A stretch of DNA of 64,000 nucleotides from Rhodopseudomonas palustris (GCF_007005445.1 NZ_CP041387.1:2170001-2234000); one strand, 5' to 3'. Positions 27,875 to 39,104 are shown, counted from the stretch's first letter. The notes: a model not told the origin generated them from the sequence alone. Program-made: numbers and translations.

Positions 27875-29992
27875 TTACCGGCCCCCCAAGCCGAGGATGA
27901 ACCAGGTGATCAGACCGGCAACGCCGATCAGCATCGCAAATGCGTAGTGATAGAGATAGCCGGTCTGCATCCGAACCACGCCGCGGGTGACGTCGAGCAC
28001 CCGGGCCGAGATGCCGTCGGGCCCGAGCCCGTCGATCAACAGACCGTCGCCCTTCTTCCAGAGCTGCCGACCGATCCACTTCGCCGGACGGACGAAGATC
28101 ACCTCGTACAGCTCGTCGAAGTACCACTTGTTGAGCAGGAACTTGTAGAGCAGCCGGTGCTGGCCGGCGAGCTCCACCGGAATGTCCGGGCGGCGGATGT
28201 AGAACAGCCACGACACCAGGAAGCCCACCACCATCATCACCGTCGGCAGCAGCGCGATCCAGGCGGGAATGTGGTGCATTTCCTCGATGATGTGCGGATG
28301 CATCTTCAGAGAAGACCGGAAGAATTCCTCGACCCCGTGGCCAGCGAACAGCTCCTTGAACGGATAGCCGGCCGCCAGCGCACCGAACGCCAGTACGAAC
28401 AGCGGGATCGTCATCACCAGCGGGCTCTCGTGTGCCGCCTGGTAGTGCTTGCGATCGTGCGGCTCGCCGTGGAACGTCTTGAACACCAGACGCCACGAAT
28501 AGAACGAGGTGAGCAGCGCCGCCACCACGGTCATCAGGAAGCCGTAGAACGCCAGCGGATTCTTCGAGACGAACGCCGCTTCGATGATCGCGTCCTTGGA
28601 GAAATAACCGGCGGTCAGCGGGAAACCGGTCAGCGCCAGGGTGCCGATCAGCATCACCGCATAGGTGAACGGGATCCGGTCCTTCAGGCCGCCCATGTTG
28701 CGGATGTCCTGCTCGTGGTGCATCGCGTGGATCACCGAGCCGGCGCCCAAGAACAGCAGCGCCTTGAAGAACGCATGGGTGAACAGGTGGAACATGCCGA
28801 CCGAGTAAGCCCCCGCCCCCATCGCCACGAACATGTAGCCGAGCTGCGAGCAGGTCGAATACGCCACGATCCGCTTGATGTCGTTCTGCACCAGACCGAT
28901 GGTCGCGGCGAAGAACGCGGTGGTGGCGCCGAAGAACATCACTACGGCCTGGGCGTCCGGGGCCAGTTCGAACACCGGCGACATCCGCGCGACCATGAAC
29001 ACGCCGGCGGTGACCATGGTGGCGGCGTGGATCAGCGCCGACACAGGAGTCGGGCCTTCCATCGCGTCCGGCAGCCAGGTGTGCAGCAGGAACTGCGCGG
29101 ACTTGCCCATCGCGCCCATGAACAGGAACAGGCAGATCAGCGTCAGCGCGTCGGCGTGCCAGCCGAAGAAGTTGATCGTCTTTCCGGTCAGGCCCGGCGC
29201 GGCGGCGAAGATGGTGTCGAAATCGGTCGAGCCGACCAGCACGAACAACGCGAAAATGCCGAGCAGGAACCCGAAATCGCCGACGCGGTTGACCACGAAG
29301 GCCTTGATGGCGGCGGCGTTGGCCGAGGGCTTCTGATACCAGAATCCGATCAGCAGATAGCTGGCGAGGCCGACGCCTTCCCAGCCGAAGAACAGTTGCA
29401 GCAGATTGTCGGCCGTCACCAGCATCAGCATCGCGAAGGTGAACAGCGACAGATAGCCGAAGAACCGCGGCCGATGCGGATCCTCGTGCATGTAGCCGAT
29501 CGAATACAGGTGGACCAGCGACGATACCGTCGTCACCACCACCAGCATCACTGCGGTCAGGGTGTCGACTCGCAGCGTCCAGGAGACCTGGAGTTCGCCG
29601 GAATTGATCCACGGCAAAAGCGCCACGCGTGAATCGTGCTGCATGAAGCCGACGTCGACCAGCGTCACCCAGGACAGCGCGCAGGAAATCAGCAGCAGCG
29701 TCGTGGTGACGATCTCGGCGAGCCGCGAACCGGCTGCGGCCGGTTCGACCGGGCCGTGGGCGTGATCGTCGTGCGCGTGGTCGTCATGCCCGTGATCGTC
29801 ATGTGCGTGAGCATGATCGTCATGACCATGGGCGGCGTGGGCATGCGCACCATGGCCGTGGGCGTCATGGCCATGATCGCCGTGATGCTCGACGGTGTCG
29901 CCGCTCGGGTTGCGGGCGTGGGCGCCCACCAGCGCTATGACGGCGGCGATCAGCGCGCCGATCAGCGGCAGGAATACGATAGCCTGGATCAT
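27875..29992 (-). CDS. nuoL: NADH-quinone oxidoreductase subunit L with histidine-rich insert
   Basis: This 705-residue distal proton-pumping subunit carries the long lateral helix at its C-terminus. Core motifs such as [20 protein letters not shown] and [18 protein letters not shown] are intact. Between the first and second membrane helices lies a loop (about residues 36-79) with 19 His among 44 residues, mixed with Asp, Gly and Ala. This makes the protein about 90 residues longer than E. coli NuoL. The insert is probably a metal-binding or low-complexity expansion; its effect on pumping is unknown. Confidence 0.96.
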   Translation of the reverse strand: MIQAIVFLPLIGALIAAVIALVGAHARNPSGDTVEHHGDHGHDAHGHGAHAHAAHGHDDHAHAHDDHGHDDHAHDDHAHGPVEPAAAGSRLAEIVTTTLLLISCALSWVTLVDVGFMQHDSRVALLPWINSGELQVSWTLRVDTLTAVMLVVVTTVSSLVHLYSIGYMHEDPHRPRFFGYLSLFTFAMLMLVTADNLLQLFFGWEGVGLASYLLIGFWYQKPSANAAAIKAFVVNRVGDFGFLLGIFALFVLVGSTDFDTIFAAAPGLTGKTINFFGWHADALTLICLFLFMGAMGKSAQFLLHTWLPDAMEGPTPVSALIHAATMVTAGVFMVARMSPVFELAPDAQAVVMFFGATTAFFAATIGLVQNDIKRIVAYSTCSQLGYMFVAMGAGAYSVGMFHLFTHAFFKALLFLGAGSVIHAMHHEQDIRNMGGLKDRIPFTYAVMLIGTLALTGFPLTAGYFSKDAIIEAAFVSKNPLAFYGFLMTVVAALLTSFYSWRLVFKTFHGEPHDRKHYQAAHESPLVMTIPLFVLAFGALAAGYPFKELFAGHGVEEFFRSSLKMHPHIIEEMHHIPAWIALLPTVMMVVGFLVSWLFYIRRPDIPVELAGQHRLLYKFLLNKWYFDELYEVIFVRPAKWIGRQLWKKGDGLLIDGLGPDGISARVLDVTRGVVRMQTGYLYHYAFAMLIGVAGLITWFILGLGGR
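29753..29890 (-). repeat. Low-complexity His/Asp codon repeat inside nuoL
   Basis: The DNA consists of imperfect repeats of CAC/CAT GAC/GAT CAC units encoding [10 protein letters not shown] and AHGH runs. The repeats stay in frame, so it looks like a slippage-driven expansion rather than a foreign insert. Confidence 0.8.
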
Positions 29993-30051
29993 GCGCGCGC
30001 CTTCAGCCCCCGGACGATGCCGTCAATCCGCAATCGATTGCCGATCATGCC

Positions 30052-30363
30052 CTAGCCCTTCATCAAGTTGATATCTTGCACCGCGATGGTGCCGCGGTTG
30101 CGGAAGAACACCACCAGAACCGCGAGGCCGATCGCGGCCTCTGCCGCGGCCACGGTCAGCACCAGCAGTGCGAACACCTGCCCGACGATGTCGTTGAGAA
30201 AGATCGAGAACGCCACCAGGTTGATGTTGACGGCGAGCAGCATCAATTCGATCGACATCAGGATGATGATGACGTTCTTGCGGTTCAGGAAGATCCCGAC
30301 GGTGCCGAGCGTGAACAGCACCGCGGCGACCGAGAGAAAATGGCCCAGCCCGATCTCGTTCAT
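30052..30363 (-). CDS. nuoK: NADH-quinone oxidoreductase subunit K
   Basis: This 103-residue three-helix membrane subunit (MrpC-like) begins [20 protein letters not shown] and carries the membrane glutamates in [12 protein letters not shown] and [10 protein letters not shown] used in proton transfer. I chose the ATG at 30363 because it overlaps the nuoJ stop as ATGA. Confidence 0.95.
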   Translation of the reverse strand: MNEIGLGHFLSVAAVLFTLGTVGIFLNRKNVIIILMSIELMLLAVNINLVAFSIFLNDIVGQVFALLVLTVAAAEAAIGLAVLVVFFRNRGTIAVQDINLMKG

Positions 30364-30998
30364 CGCACCCACTCCGAAGCATCGTTGTCGGACAGGCCCT
30401 GCCCCGTCTTGACGTGGCGGATCGCCATCGCGGTCTCCTTGGAGCGGGCGTTCTGCGCGGCGATGTCCTGCCGCTTGACCTTCTTCTTGTGGCGCAGCGT
30501 CAGCACGATCGCGCCGACCATCGCCACCAGCAGGATCATGCCCGATACCTGGAAGTAATGGATGTAGCGGGTGTAGAGCACCAGACCGAGTGCCTCGGTA
30601 TTGGAGACATCGGCCGGGATCGGCGCCGTGACCGTCTTGGTGACGGTCGGGCTGATCACCCAGCCGCCGGCCAGCAGCAGCAATTCGGCGAGGAAGATCA
30701 CGCCGATCAACAGGCCGAACGGCAGATATTCCAGGAAACCCTCGCGAAGCTCGCTGTAGTCGACGTCGAGCATCATGATCACGAACAGGAACAGCACCGC
30801 GACGGCGCCGACATAGACCACGATCAGGATCATCGCCAGGAATTCGGCGCCCATCAGCACGAACATGCCGGCGGCGTTGACGAACACCAGGATCAGGAAC
30901 AGCGCGGAGTGCACCGGGTTGCGGGCGAACACCACCATCACCGCTGCGGCGATCGCCACCCCGGCGTAGAGATAGAAGAACAGGACGGGCATCGACAT
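30360..30998 (-). CDS. nuoJ: NADH-quinone oxidoreductase subunit J
   Basis: This 212-residue subunit has five hydrophobic helices ([20 protein letters not shown] and following), including the [20 protein letters not shown] segment that contains the pi-bulge helix of complex I. A polar C-terminal tail of about 40 residues is longer than in E. coli. It starts 9 bases after nuoI ends and overlaps nuoK by four bases. Confidence 0.95.
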   Translation of the reverse strand: MSMPVLFFYLYAGVAIAAAVMVVFARNPVHSALFLILVFVNAAGMFVLMGAEFLAMILIVVYVGAVAVLFLFVIMMLDVDYSELREGFLEYLPFGLLIGVIFLAELLLLAGGWVISPTVTKTVTAPIPADVSNTEALGLVLYTRYIHYFQVSGMILLVAMVGAIVLTLRHKKKVKRQDIAAQNARSKETAMAIRHVKTGQGLSDNDASEWVR

Positions 30999-31007
30999 GG
31001 CGTCAGC

Positions 31008-31496
31008 TCACCGGTACGGCGCGTCGAGGGAGATGGCCTTGGCGATCTCGCGTTCCCAGCGATCGCCGTTGGCCAGCAGACGGGCCTTGTCGTAGTACAA
31101 TTCCTCGCGCGTCTCGGTGGCGAATTCGAAATTAGGCCCTTCGACGATCGCGTCGACCGGGCACGCCTCCTGGCAGAACCCGCAATAGATGCACTTCACC
31201 ATGTCGATGTCGTAGCGCACCGTGCGGCGGGTGCCGTCGTTGCGGCGCGGACCGGCCTCGATGGTGATCGCCTGCGCCGGGCAGATCGCCTCGCACAGCT
31301 TGCAGGCGATGCAGCGCTCCTCGCCGTTGGGATAACGGCGCAGCGCGTGCTCGCCGCGGAACCGCGGCGAAATCGGATTCTTCTCGAAAGGATAATTGAT
31401 CGTCGGCTTCGGTTTGAAGAAGTAACGCATGGCGAGAAAGAACGCCGATACGAACTCGGTCAGAAGCAACGAACGGGCGGCAGCGGTGACGTTCAT
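31008..31496 (-). CDS. nuoI: NADH-quinone oxidoreductase subunit I
   Basis: This 162-residue connecting subunit carries two 4Fe-4S clusters (N6a and N6b), seen as [12 protein letters not shown] and [12 protein letters not shown], each followed by the fourth Cys-Pro expected. A short amphipathic N-terminus associates with the membrane arm. The ATG at 31494-31496 is used; a TTG directly before it gives one extra residue. Confidence 0.96.
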   Translation of the reverse strand: MNVTAAARSLLLTEFVSAFFLAMRYFFKPKPTINYPFEKNPISPRFRGEHALRRYPNGEERCIACKLCEAICPAQAITIEAGPRRNDGTRRTVRYDIDMVKCIYCGFCQEACPVDAIVEGPNFEFATETREELYYDKARLLANGDRWEREIAKAISLDAPYR

Positions 31497-31503
31497 CAAA
31501 GCC

Positions 31504-32529
31504 TCATTTCGGTGCCAGGCCGGCGAACTGCAGCACGGCCGCCACGATCACCACCATCGCCAGCGACAGCGGCAGGAACACCTTCCAGCCCAGCCGCATC
31601 AACTGGTCGTAGCGGTAGCGCGGCACGATCGCCTTCGCCATCGCGAACAGGAAGAACATGAACAGCAGCTTCAGCGAGAACCAGACGATGCCCGGCACCC
31701 AGGTGAAGGGAGCGTAAGGCACCGGCGGCAGCCAGCCGCCCAGGAACAGGATCGTGCCCATCGCGCACATCGTGACGATCGCCACGTATTCGCCGAGCAT
31801 GAACAGCAGGTACGGGGTCGACGAGTATTCGACCATGAAGCCGGCGACCAGTTCCGATTCCGCTTCGACGAGGTCGAACGGCGGGCGGTTGGTTTCGGCC
31901 AGCGCCGAGACGTAGAACACCACGAACATCGGGAACAGCGGCAGCCAGTACCAGCCGAGCATGCCCCATTTGCCGTCCTGCGCCTCGACGATCGCGGTCA
32001 GGTTCAGCGAACCGACGCACAGCAGCACGCAGATCACCACGAAACCGATCGAGACTTCGTAGGATACCATCTGCGCCGCCGAGCGCAGCGCGGCGAGGAA
32101 CGGATACTTCGAGTTCGACGACCAGCCGGCCATGATGATGCCGTACACCGACAGTGACGACACCGCGAGGATGTACAGCACGCCGACATTGATGTCGGCG
32201 ATCACCCATCCGGCATTCACCGGGATCACCGCCCAGGCGGCGAGCGCCAGTACGCAGGTCACCAGCGGCGCCAGCAGGAACAGGCCCTTGTTGGCGCCGT
32301 CCGGAATGGTCGGCTCCTTGACGACGAATTTCAGCAGGTCGGCGAACGATTGCAGCAGGCCCCACGGTCCGACCACGTTCGGGCCGCGCCGGATCTGCAC
32401 CGCCGCCCAGATCTTGCGGTCGGCGAGCAGGATGTAGGCGATCGCGATCAGGAGGATGACCAACAGCAGCACGCTCTGCCCGATCACGATGAGCAGCGGC
32501 CACAGGTTGGTCGCGAAGAATTCAGCCAT
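31504..32529 (-). CDS. nuoH: NADH-quinone oxidoreductase subunit H
   Basis: This 341-residue membrane subunit forms the quinone-binding chamber with NuoB and NuoD. The loop [22 protein letters not shown] sequence and [20 protein letters not shown] carry the conserved acidic residues of the E-channel. Eight hydrophobic helices are visible. It follows nuoG by 9 bases. Confidence 0.96.
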   Translation of the reverse strand: MAEFFATNLWPLLIVIGQSVLLLVILLIAIAYILLADRKIWAAVQIRRGPNVVGPWGLLQSFADLLKFVVKEPTIPDGANKGLFLLAPLVTCVLALAAWAVIPVNAGWVIADINVGVLYILAVSSLSVYGIIMAGWSSNSKYPFLAALRSAAQMVSYEVSIGFVVICVLLCVGSLNLTAIVEAQDGKWGMLGWYWLPLFPMFVVFYVSALAETNRPPFDLVEAESELVAGFMVEYSSTPYLLFMLGEYVAIVTMCAMGTILFLGGWLPPVPYAPFTWVPGIVWFSLKLLFMFFLFAMAKAIVPRYRYDQLMRLGWKVFLPLSLAMVVIVAAVLQFAGLAPK

Positions 32530-32538
32530 GGGTCCCGC

Positions 32539-34614
32539 CTACTCCGCCGCCGTCAGCAATTGCCCCGACGCCAGGCGGGAGCACTCCGCCATCACCGCGG
32601 ACGCCCGCGCGATCGGGTTGGTCATGTAGAAATCGGCGATCACCGGCTTGAACGGCGTCTTCTCGACGCTGCCGCCGGCGCTCGCCAGCTTGCGCAGATC
32701 GGCCGGATCGCCGGCCTCGATCTGGTCGATCCGCATCAGATGCGGCACCTCGGCGAACAGCGCCTTGCGCAGCGCCGCCAGCGAGTCGTAGGGCAGCTTG
32801 GCGCCGAGCGCCTCCGACAGCGCCCGCAGGATCGCCCAGTCCTCGCGCGCATCGCCCGGCGGGAAGGATGCCCGGTTGGCGATCTGCACGCGGCCTTCGG
32901 TGTTGACGTAGATGCCGGACTTCTCGGTGTAGGCGGCGCCCGGCAGGATCACGTCGGCGCGGTGCGCGCCGCGATCGCCGTGAGTGCCGATATAGACCAC
33001 GAACGCGCCGTCCGGCACCTTGACCTCGTCGGCGCCGAGCGAAAACAGCACGTCGACGCCGCCAGCCGTGGCCATCTCCGCCGCGCCCAGCCCGCCCGCA
33101 CCCGGTACGAAGCCGATGTCGAGCGCACCGACACTGGAAGCCGCCGGATGCAGCACCGCGAAGCCGTTCCAGCCGTCGTCGAGCGCGCCGACGTCGGCGG
33201 CGAGCTTGGCCGCCAGCGACAGGATAGCCGCGCCGTCGCGCCGCGCCGTCGCGGCCGCGCCGACCAGGATGATCGGGTGCTTGGCGTTCTTCAGGGTTTC
33301 GGCGAAGCCGTGCTTGCCGGCGATCAGATCGTTCAGCGTGTCGGTGCCGGCGCCGAGATAATCGTAGTGATAGGTCAGCTCCGCCTGCTCGCCGATCAGC
33401 CCGATCGGCATGCCGCTGGCGCGCCAGCGCTTGCGGATGCGGGCATTGACGATCGCCGCCTCCTTGCGCGGATCAGAGCCGATGATCAGCACCGCGTCGG
33501 CCTGCTCGATCCCGGCGATCCCCGGATTGAAGATGTAGCCGGCCCGGCCGGCCTTCGGATCGAACGCAGCGACGTTCTGCGCCGCGACGTTCGCCGAGCC
33601 GAGCTTGGCGAGCAACTGCTTCAGCGCGAACATCTCCTCGACCGCGGCGAGGTCGCCGGCGATCGCGCCGATCTTCTTGGCCGAGGTGCCGTCGAGCCTG
33701 GCCTTGATCGCGGCGAACGCCTGCGGCCAGCTCGCCGGCTTCAGCTTGCCGCCCTCGCGGACGTAGGGCCGGTCAAGCCGCTGGGTGCGCAGGCCGTCGA
33801 CCACGTGGCGGGTCTTGTCGGAGATCCACTCCTCGTTGATCGCCTCGTTGACGCGCGGCAGAATCCGCATCACCTCGCGGCCGCGGGTGTCGACCCGGAT
33901 CGCCGAACCGACGCCGTCCATCACGTCGACCGACTGGGTCTTGCCGAGCTCCCAGGGCCGCGCCGCGAACGCATAGGGCTTCGAGGTCAGCGCGCCGACC
34001 GGGCAGATGTCCACCAGATTGCCCTGCAGCTCGGACGTGAGCGCCTTCTCCAGATAGGTGGTGATCTCCATGTCCTCGCCGCGGCCGATCGCGCCCATCT
34101 CCGGCACGCCGCAGATTTCCGCCGCGAAGCGCACGCAGCGGGTGCACTGGATGCAGCGGTTCATCGAGGTCTTGACCAGCACGCCGAGATACTTGTCCTC
34201 GACGGCGCGCTTGTTCTCGGCGAACCGGCTCTGGTCGACGCCGTAGCCCATCGCCTGGTCTTGCAGGTCGCACTCGCCGCCCTGATCGCAGATCGGGCAG
34301 TCGAGCGGATGGTTGATCAGCAGGAACTCCATCACGCCCTCGCGGGCCTTCTTGACCATCGGCGACTTGGTCGAGACTTCCGGCGGTTCGCCGTTCGGGC
34401 CCGGACGGCAGTCGCGCACGCCCCAGGCGCAGCTCGCGACCGGCTTCGGCGTGCCCTTCAGCTCGACCAGACACATCCGGCAGTTGCCGGCGATCGACAG
34501 CCGCTCGTGGTAACAGAACCGCGGAATTTCCGCGCCGGCCGACTCGCAGGCCTGCAGCAGGGTGTATTCCGGCGGAACTTCGACTTCCTTGCCGTCGACG
34601 ATGATCTTGATCAT
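32539..34614 (-). CDS. nuoG: NADH-quinone oxidoreductase subunit G
   Basis: This 691-residue peripheral-arm subunit shows a 2Fe-2S site (CYHERLSIAGNCRMC, later Cys), the His-ligated cluster N5 (HPLDCPICDQGGECDLQ) and a 4Fe-4S site (CIQCTRCVRFAAEICG). The molybdopterin-oxidoreductase-like C-terminal half has no cofactor role in complex I. I chose the ATG at 34612-34614 (MIKIIVDGKEVEVPPEY), six bases after nuoF. The extra N7 cluster cysteines of some bacteria are not apparent. Confidence 0.95.
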   Translation of the reverse strand: MIKIIVDGKEVEVPPEYTLLQACESAGAEIPRFCYHERLSIAGNCRMCLVELKGTPKPVASCAWGVRDCRPGPNGEPPEVSTKSPMVKKAREGVMEFLLINHPLDCPICDQGGECDLQDQAMGYGVDQSRFAENKRAVEDKYLGVLVKTSMNRCIQCTRCVRFAAEICGVPEMGAIGRGEDMEITTYLEKALTSELQGNLVDICPVGALTSKPYAFAARPWELGKTQSVDVMDGVGSAIRVDTRGREVMRILPRVNEAINEEWISDKTRHVVDGLRTQRLDRPYVREGGKLKPASWPQAFAAIKARLDGTSAKKIGAIAGDLAAVEEMFALKQLLAKLGSANVAAQNVAAFDPKAGRAGYIFNPGIAGIEQADAVLIIGSDPRKEAAIVNARIRKRWRASGMPIGLIGEQAELTYHYDYLGAGTDTLNDLIAGKHGFAETLKNAKHPIILVGAAATARRDGAAILSLAAKLAADVGALDDGWNGFAVLHPAASSVGALDIGFVPGAGGLGAAEMATAGGVDVLFSLGADEVKVPDGAFVVYIGTHGDRGAHRADVILPGAAYTEKSGIYVNTEGRVQIANRASFPPGDAREDWAILRALSEALGAKLPYDSLAALRKALFAEVPHLMRIDQIEAGDPADLRKLASAGGSVEKTPFKPVIADFYMTNPIARASAVMAECSRLASGQLLTAAE

Positions 34615-34619
34615 GGCAG

Positions 34620-35945
34620 TCACTCCGCCGCTTGCATGTGCGCCGGATCGAGCACGCCCTGATCGTCGAGCGTAGCCTTGCGCGAGAAATCGTCGATGCG
34701 GCGCTCGATCTCCGGGCGGAAGGCGCGGATCAGGCCCTGGATCGGCCAGGCCGCGGCGTCGCCGAGCGCGCAGATGGTGTGGCCTTCGACCTGCTTGGTC
34801 ACTTCCAGCAGCATGTCGATCTCGCGCTTGTGGGCGCGGCCTTCGACCATGCGGTCGAGCACGCGCCACATCCAGCCGGTGCCTTCGCGGCACGGCGTGC
34901 ACTGGCCGCAGCTCTCGTGCTTGAAGAAGTAGCTGATGCGCGCGATCGCCGCGATCACGTCGGTGGACTTGTCCATGACGATGACGCCGGCGGTGCCGAA
35001 GCTCGACTTCACCGCACGGGTGCCGTCGAAATCCATGATCAGCTCTTCACAGTCGGCCGCCGGGATCAGCGGACACGACGCGCCGCCGGGAATGATCGCG
35101 AGCAGATTGTCCCAGCCGCCGCGAATGCCGCCGCCGTGCTTCTCGATCAGTTCGCGGAACGGAATGCCCATCGCTTCTTCGACGACGCAAGGCGTGTTGA
35201 CGTGGCCGGAGATGCCGTAGAGCTTGGTGCCGACGTTGTTGGGCCGGCCGATCGACGAGAACCACGCCGCGCCGCGGCGAAGAATGTCCGGCGCGACCGC
35301 GATCGACTCGACGTTGTTGACGGTGGTCGGGCAGCCGAACAGACCGACGTTCGCCGGGAATGGCGGCTTCAGCCGCGGCTGCCCCTTCTTGCCTTCGAGG
35401 CTCTCGAGCAGAGCGGTTTCTTCACCGCAGATGTAAGCGCCGGCGCCGTGCGCGACGTAGAGGTCGAACGGATAGCCGTGGACGTTGTCCTTGCCGATCA
35501 GCTTGGCCTCGTAGGCCTGATCGATCGCCGCCTGCAGCCGCTCGCGCTCGCGGATGAATTCGCCGCGGACATAGATGTAGCCGGTGTGGGCGCCCATCGC
35601 GCAGCCCGCCAGCAGGCAGCCCTCGACCAGCGTGTGCGGGTCGTGTCGCATGATCTCGCGGTCTTTGCAGGTGCCGGGCTCGGACTCGTCGGCATTGACG
35701 ACCAGATAGCTCGGCCGGCCGTCGGCATTGTCCTTCGGCATGAACGACCATTTCAGGCCGGTCGGGAAGCCGGCGCCGCCACGGCCGCGCAGGCCTGACG
35801 CCTTCATCTCGTTGATGATCCAGTCGCGGCCCTTGTCGATGATCGCCTTGGTGCCTTCCCACGCGCCGCGACGGCGCGCGCCCTTCAGCGTCCAGTCGTC
35901 GAGACCGTACAGGTTCCGGAAGATGCGGTCCTTGTCGTCCAGCAT
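34620..35945 (-). CDS. nuoF: NADH-quinone oxidoreductase subunit F
   Basis: This 441-residue NADH-binding subunit holds FMN and cluster N3. [20 protein letters not shown] binds NADH and [22 protein letters not shown] follows, and [15 protein letters not shown] with a later Cys binds the 4Fe-4S cluster. It lies 18 bases after a small membrane-protein gene instead of directly after nuoE. Confidence 0.97.
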   Translation of the reverse strand: MLDDKDRIFRNLYGLDDWTLKGARRRGAWEGTKAIIDKGRDWIINEMKASGLRGRGGAGFPTGLKWSFMPKDNADGRPSYLVVNADESEPGTCKDREIMRHDPHTLVEGCLLAGCAMGAHTGYIYVRGEFIRERERLQAAIDQAYEAKLIGKDNVHGYPFDLYVAHGAGAYICGEETALLESLEGKKGQPRLKPPFPANVGLFGCPTTVNNVESIAVAPDILRRGAAWFSSIGRPNNVGTKLYGISGHVNTPCVVEEAMGIPFRELIEKHGGGIRGGWDNLLAIIPGGASCPLIPAADCEELIMDFDGTRAVKSSFGTAGVIVMDKSTDVIAAIARISYFFKHESCGQCTPCREGTGWMWRVLDRMVEGRAHKREIDMLLEVTKQVEGHTICALGDAAAWPIQGLIRAFRPEIERRIDDFSRKATLDDQGVLDPAHMQAAE

Positions 35946-35963
35946 GGCTTGCGGCGTTCCCTG

Positions 35964-36179
35964 TCAGCGTTTCGATTGCATGTAAGCGAGCCCGATGGCG
36001 CAGCCCCCGAAGGTCAGCGCCCAGAGCAGGCTCGATTGGAGTGTCGCACCGAGCGCGTAGTGCTGCAGCAGAAATATGAAAGCTGCGGCGGCGACACCGT
36101 GCAGCAGGATGTAGATCGGGGTCGGCATGGCTCTCACGCTTTCCGCGACGGCGCGCCCCGCAGGGGCGTTCGTCGTCAT
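35964..36179 (-). CDS. Small two-helix membrane protein between nuoE and nuoF
   Basis: The 71-residue product has two predicted membrane helices (about residues 20-42 and 47-67) and a short polar N-terminus. The ATG overlaps the nuoE stop as ATGA, and nuoF starts 18 bases after its end, so it is made together with complex I. I recognise no domain. A shorter start at Met18 is possible and would give 54 residues. A role as a complex I accessory or assembly factor is inferred from position only. Confidence 0.75.
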   Translation of the reverse strand: MTTNAPAGRAVAESVRAMPTPIYILLHGVAAAAFIFLLQHYALGATLQSSLLWALTFGGCAIGLAYMQSKR

Positions 36180-36925
36180 GGCGGGTTCTTCTCGGTGGCG
36201 TCGGCGGCCGGCGGCTTCGGCGCCGGGCGTTCCTGAACATTGGCCGCCGCCCCGGGCCGCTTCGCTTCGTCGTCGGTCAAAGCCGGCCCGTTGGCGTCAA
36301 TAGGCGCTACGTTGATACCACCCGTCTTCAGGGTCGTCGGTCCGGTGATCGGCGCCGCATGCTGTCGGCCGTTCTGCGGACCCGGCTGCGGCGGGTGACC
36401 ACTGGCAAAACCGTCGAGCACCTTGTTCAAGGTCTCCGGCGTCAGATCCTCGTAGACGTCCTTGAAAATCTGCACCATCGGCGCGTTCACGCAGGCGCCG
36501 GCGCACTCGACCTCCTCCCAGGAGAAGTCGCCGTCGGCGGACAGATGGAACGGGTCGTGATGAATCCGGTTCTTGCAGACCTCGATCAGCTCGCCGGCGC
36601 CCCGCAGCCGGCACGGCGTGGTGCCGCAGACCTGGACGTGGGCTTTCTTGCCGACCGGGTTGAGCTGGAACATGGTGTAGAACGTCGCGACTTCCAGGGC
36701 GCGGATATGAGGCATCTGGAGCATGTCGGCCACAGCGCGGATCGCCGCTTCCGGCAGCCAGCCGCCGCACTGCTCCTGCGCCCGCCACATGATCGCGATC
36801 ACCGCCGAGAACTGCCGTCCGGGCGGATATTTGGTGATCTCCTTCTGCGCCCAGGCGAGATTCTCCGCGGTGAACGCGAAGCTCTCGGGTTGCAGCTCTT
36901 TCGGTGCCAGACGACGAACGGACAT
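36176..36925 (-). CDS. nuoE: NADH-quinone oxidoreductase subunit E with Pro-rich tail
   Basis: This 249-residue thioredoxin-fold subunit carries cluster N1a: CGTTPC and [10 protein letters not shown] supply the four cysteines (pattern C-x4-C...C-x3-C). The family domain ends near residue 170. The remaining ~75 residues are a Pro/Ala/Gly-rich, probably disordered tail not found in E. coli NuoE. The start is the ATG at 36923-36925, two bases after the FkbM-type gene. Confidence 0.94.
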   Translation of the reverse strand: MSVRRLAPKELQPESFAFTAENLAWAQKEITKYPPGRQFSAVIAIMWRAQEQCGGWLPEAAIRAVADMLQMPHIRALEVATFYTMFQLNPVGKKAHVQVCGTTPCRLRGAGELIEVCKNRIHHDPFHLSADGDFSWEEVECAGACVNAPMVQIFKDVYEDLTPETLNKVLDGFASGHPPQPGPQNGRQHAAPITGPTTLKTGGINVAPIDANGPALTDDEAKRPGAAANVQERPAPKPPAADATEKNPP

Positions 36926-36927
36926 GC

Positions 36928-37899
36928 TCAGTTTCTCGCCGAGCGCTGCGCCACGCTCGCATTCAGGTGTTGGATTCGGGCCTGCCAGAACGCGCTCGCG
37001 GTTCCGACGACGTTGTAGCCGACATTCGACGCGACCTTGATCCGGTCGAGAATGCCGAGATCGACCACGGCCTCGTAGCGATTGCTTTGCGGGTCGTACA
37101 CGACCAGCTTCAGCGGGGTATGTTCGAGGATGTAGCGCGAAACGGTGTGATCGCGGTCGCTGCCATGCTCCTCGCACAGGATCGCAGTGTCTTCCGCCAG
37201 CAGCCGTTCGCCGCCGCGAATCGCGTCGATCTCGACCCCCTCGACGTCGAGCTTGACGATGTACTTGCCGCCGCGCGGCAGATGGCCGTCGTCGATCAGG
37301 TCGTCCAGCCGGATCACCGGCACGTCCTCGCCGCCGGCCCCGGGCTTGCCGACGATGCTGAACGCCTCGTGCTTGGTACCGGACAGTCTGGCGGTGCCGC
37401 GGGCGGCGCCGACCGCGCATTTCATCACCGCGAACCGATCGCCGTTGACCTTGGCGTTTTGCACCAGCCGGGCGAAATTCTGGCTCGACGGCTCGATCGC
37501 CAGCGTGCGGTGCGCGCCGAACGGCGCACTCGACACCAGCACCGACCAGTAGCCGTAATTGGCGCCGCAATCGACGAACGTGAAATCGACATCGGCCGCA
37601 TCGCGGAACAGCAGGTCCAGCTCGATCTCATAAGAGTAATCGCGCTGCAGCAGCTTGCTCCAATAGCCGTCGCCGTAGGGGAACACGAAGGTGGCGTCGG
37701 GATTGAGTCTGATCGCGATGTCGCGTTCCGGCAGCGCCTTGCGCATCAAATTGGCCGCGGCGTTGTAGCCGCGATACGAAAACGTCGACGACACCCTCGC
37801 GCCCATCACCAGCGCACACGCCGCCATGCGCTCGAGAGCACCGGCGCCCTCGAGAGCGCCGGTGGCGCGGTCGAACTGAATGGGCCCGGGCGCGTTCAC
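36928..37899 (-). CDS. FkbM-family SAM-dependent methyltransferase inside the nuo operon
   Basis: The 323-residue product has the SAM-binding glycine loop [14 protein letters not shown] (about 108-121) and the FkbM-type second half with [20 protein letters not shown] (about 212-231). It sits between nuoD and nuoE: the GTG start overlaps the nuoD stop as GTGA, and its stop is two bases before nuoE, so it must be co-translated with complex I subunits. The substrate is unknown. FkbM relatives methylate sugars and small molecules, whereas the known complex I methyltransferase NDUFAF7 belongs to another family. A later start (MAACALVM) is possible. Confidence 0.82.
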   Translation of the reverse strand: MNAPGPIQFDRATGALEGAGALERMAACALVMGARVSSTFSYRGYNAAANLMRKALPERDIAIRLNPDATFVFPYGDGYWSKLLQRDYSYEIELDLLFRDAADVDFTFVDCGANYGYWSVLVSSAPFGAHRTLAIEPSSQNFARLVQNAKVNGDRFAVMKCAVGAARGTARLSGTKHEAFSIVGKPGAGGEDVPVIRLDDLIDDGHLPRGGKYIVKLDVEGVEIDAIRGGERLLAEDTAILCEEHGSDRDHTVSRYILEHTPLKLVVYDPQSNRYEAVVDLGILDRIKVASNVGYNVVGTASAFWQARIQHLNASVAQRSARN

Positions 37900-39104
37900 C
37901 GATCGACCTCTCCGAACACGATGTCGAGCGAGCCGAGGATCGCCGAGACGTCCGCCAGCAGGTGACCGCGGCTGAGGAAGTCCATCGCTTGAAGATGCGC
38001 AAAGCCCGGCGCCCGGACCTTGCACTTGTACGGCTTGTTGGTGCCGTCGGACACCAGAAACACGCCGAACTCACCCTTCGGCGCCTCGACCGCGACATAG
38101 ACTTCGCCGGCCGGGACGTGGAAGCCCTCGGTGTACAGCTTGAAGTGATGGATCAGCGCTTCCATCGAGCGCTTCATCTCGCCGCGCCGCGGCGGGAAGA
38201 TCTTGTGGTCGTCGACCACGACCGGTCCCTGCCCGTCCGGCGCACGCAGCCTGGCGATGCACTGCTTCATGATCCGCACCGACTGCCGCATCTCTTCCAT
38301 GCGGATATGATAGCGATCGTAGCAGTCGCCGTTCTTGCCGATCGGCACTTCGAAATCGAGCTCGGCGTAGCACTCGTAGGGCTGCGACTTGCGCAAATCC
38401 CAGGCAGCGCCGGAGCCGCGCACCATCACGCCGGAGAATCCCCAGGCCCAGGCCTGATCGAGCGTGACCACGCCGATGTCGACGTTGCGCTGCTTGAAGA
38501 TGCGGTTGTCGCTGAGCAGCCGGTCGAGATCGTCGACCACCGCCGGAAACGCGTCGCACCAGGCGTCGATATCGTCGATCAGCTTCGGCGGCAGATCCTG
38601 ATGCACGCCGCCGACGCGGAAATACGCCGCGTGCATCCGGCTGCCGGAGGCGCGCTCGTAGAACATCATCAGCTTTTCGCGCTCTTCGAAGCCCCACAGC
38701 GGCGGGGTCAACGCACCGACGTCCATCGCCTGCGTGGTGACATTGAGCAGATGCGACAGGATGCGGCCGATCTCGGCGTACAGCACGCGGATCAACTGAG
38801 CGCGGCGCGGCACCGCGATCCCGCGCAGCTTCTCCACCGCGAGGCAGAAGGCGTGCTCCTGGTTCATCGGAGCGACGTAATCGAGCCGATCGAAATACGG
38901 AATCGCCTGCAGATAGGTCTTGGCTTCGATCAGCTTCTCGGTGCCACGATGCAACAGGCCGATATGCGGATCGACCCGTTCCACCACTTCGCCGTCGAGC
39001 TCGAGCACCAGCCGCAGCACGCCGTGCGCCGCCGGATGCTGCGGACCGAAATTGATGGTGAAGTTGCGGACGCTGGGCGCGTCCGGAATAGCAGCGTCAG
39101 CCAT
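37896..39104 (-). CDS. nuoD: NADH-quinone oxidoreductase subunit D
   Basis: This 402-residue 49-kDa-type subunit forms the quinone site with NuoB. The N-terminal [22 protein letters not shown] contains the conserved HPAAHG loop, [14 protein letters not shown] follows, and the sequence ends FGEVDR as in relatives. It is separate from nuoC. The stop overlaps the GTG of the methyltransferase gene. Confidence 0.97.
   Translation of the reverse strand: MADAAIPDAPSVRNFTINFGPQHPAAHGVLRLVLELDGEVVERVDPHIGLLHRGTEKLIEAKTYLQAIPYFDRLDYVAPMNQEHAFCLAVEKLRGIAVPRRAQLIRVLYAEIGRILSHLLNVTTQAMDVGALTPPLWGFEEREKLMMFYERASGSRMHAAYFRVGGVHQDLPPKLIDDIDAWCDAFPAVVDDLDRLLSDNRIFKQRNVDIGVVTLDQAWAWGFSGVMVRGSGAAWDLRKSQPYECYAELDFEVPIGKNGDCYDRYHIRMEEMRQSVRIMKQCIARLRAPDGQGPVVVDDHKIFPPRRGEMKRSMEALIHHFKLYTEGFHVPAGEVYVAVEAPKGEFGVFLVSDGTNKPYKCKVRAPGFAHLQAMDFLSRGHLLADVSAILGSLDIVFGEVDR

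Noticed and set aside
26414..29632. A plus-strand open frame of more than 1000 codons opposite nuoM and nuoL
   Set aside because: The composition is dominated by Arg, His, Glu and Gln, as expected opposite hydrophobic membrane proteins. The minus-strand genes are certain.
29753..29890. Short repeated units resembling a CRISPR or tandem-repeat array
   Set aside because: The repeats are in-frame His/Asp codons of nuoL, have no unique spacers and keep the reading frame.
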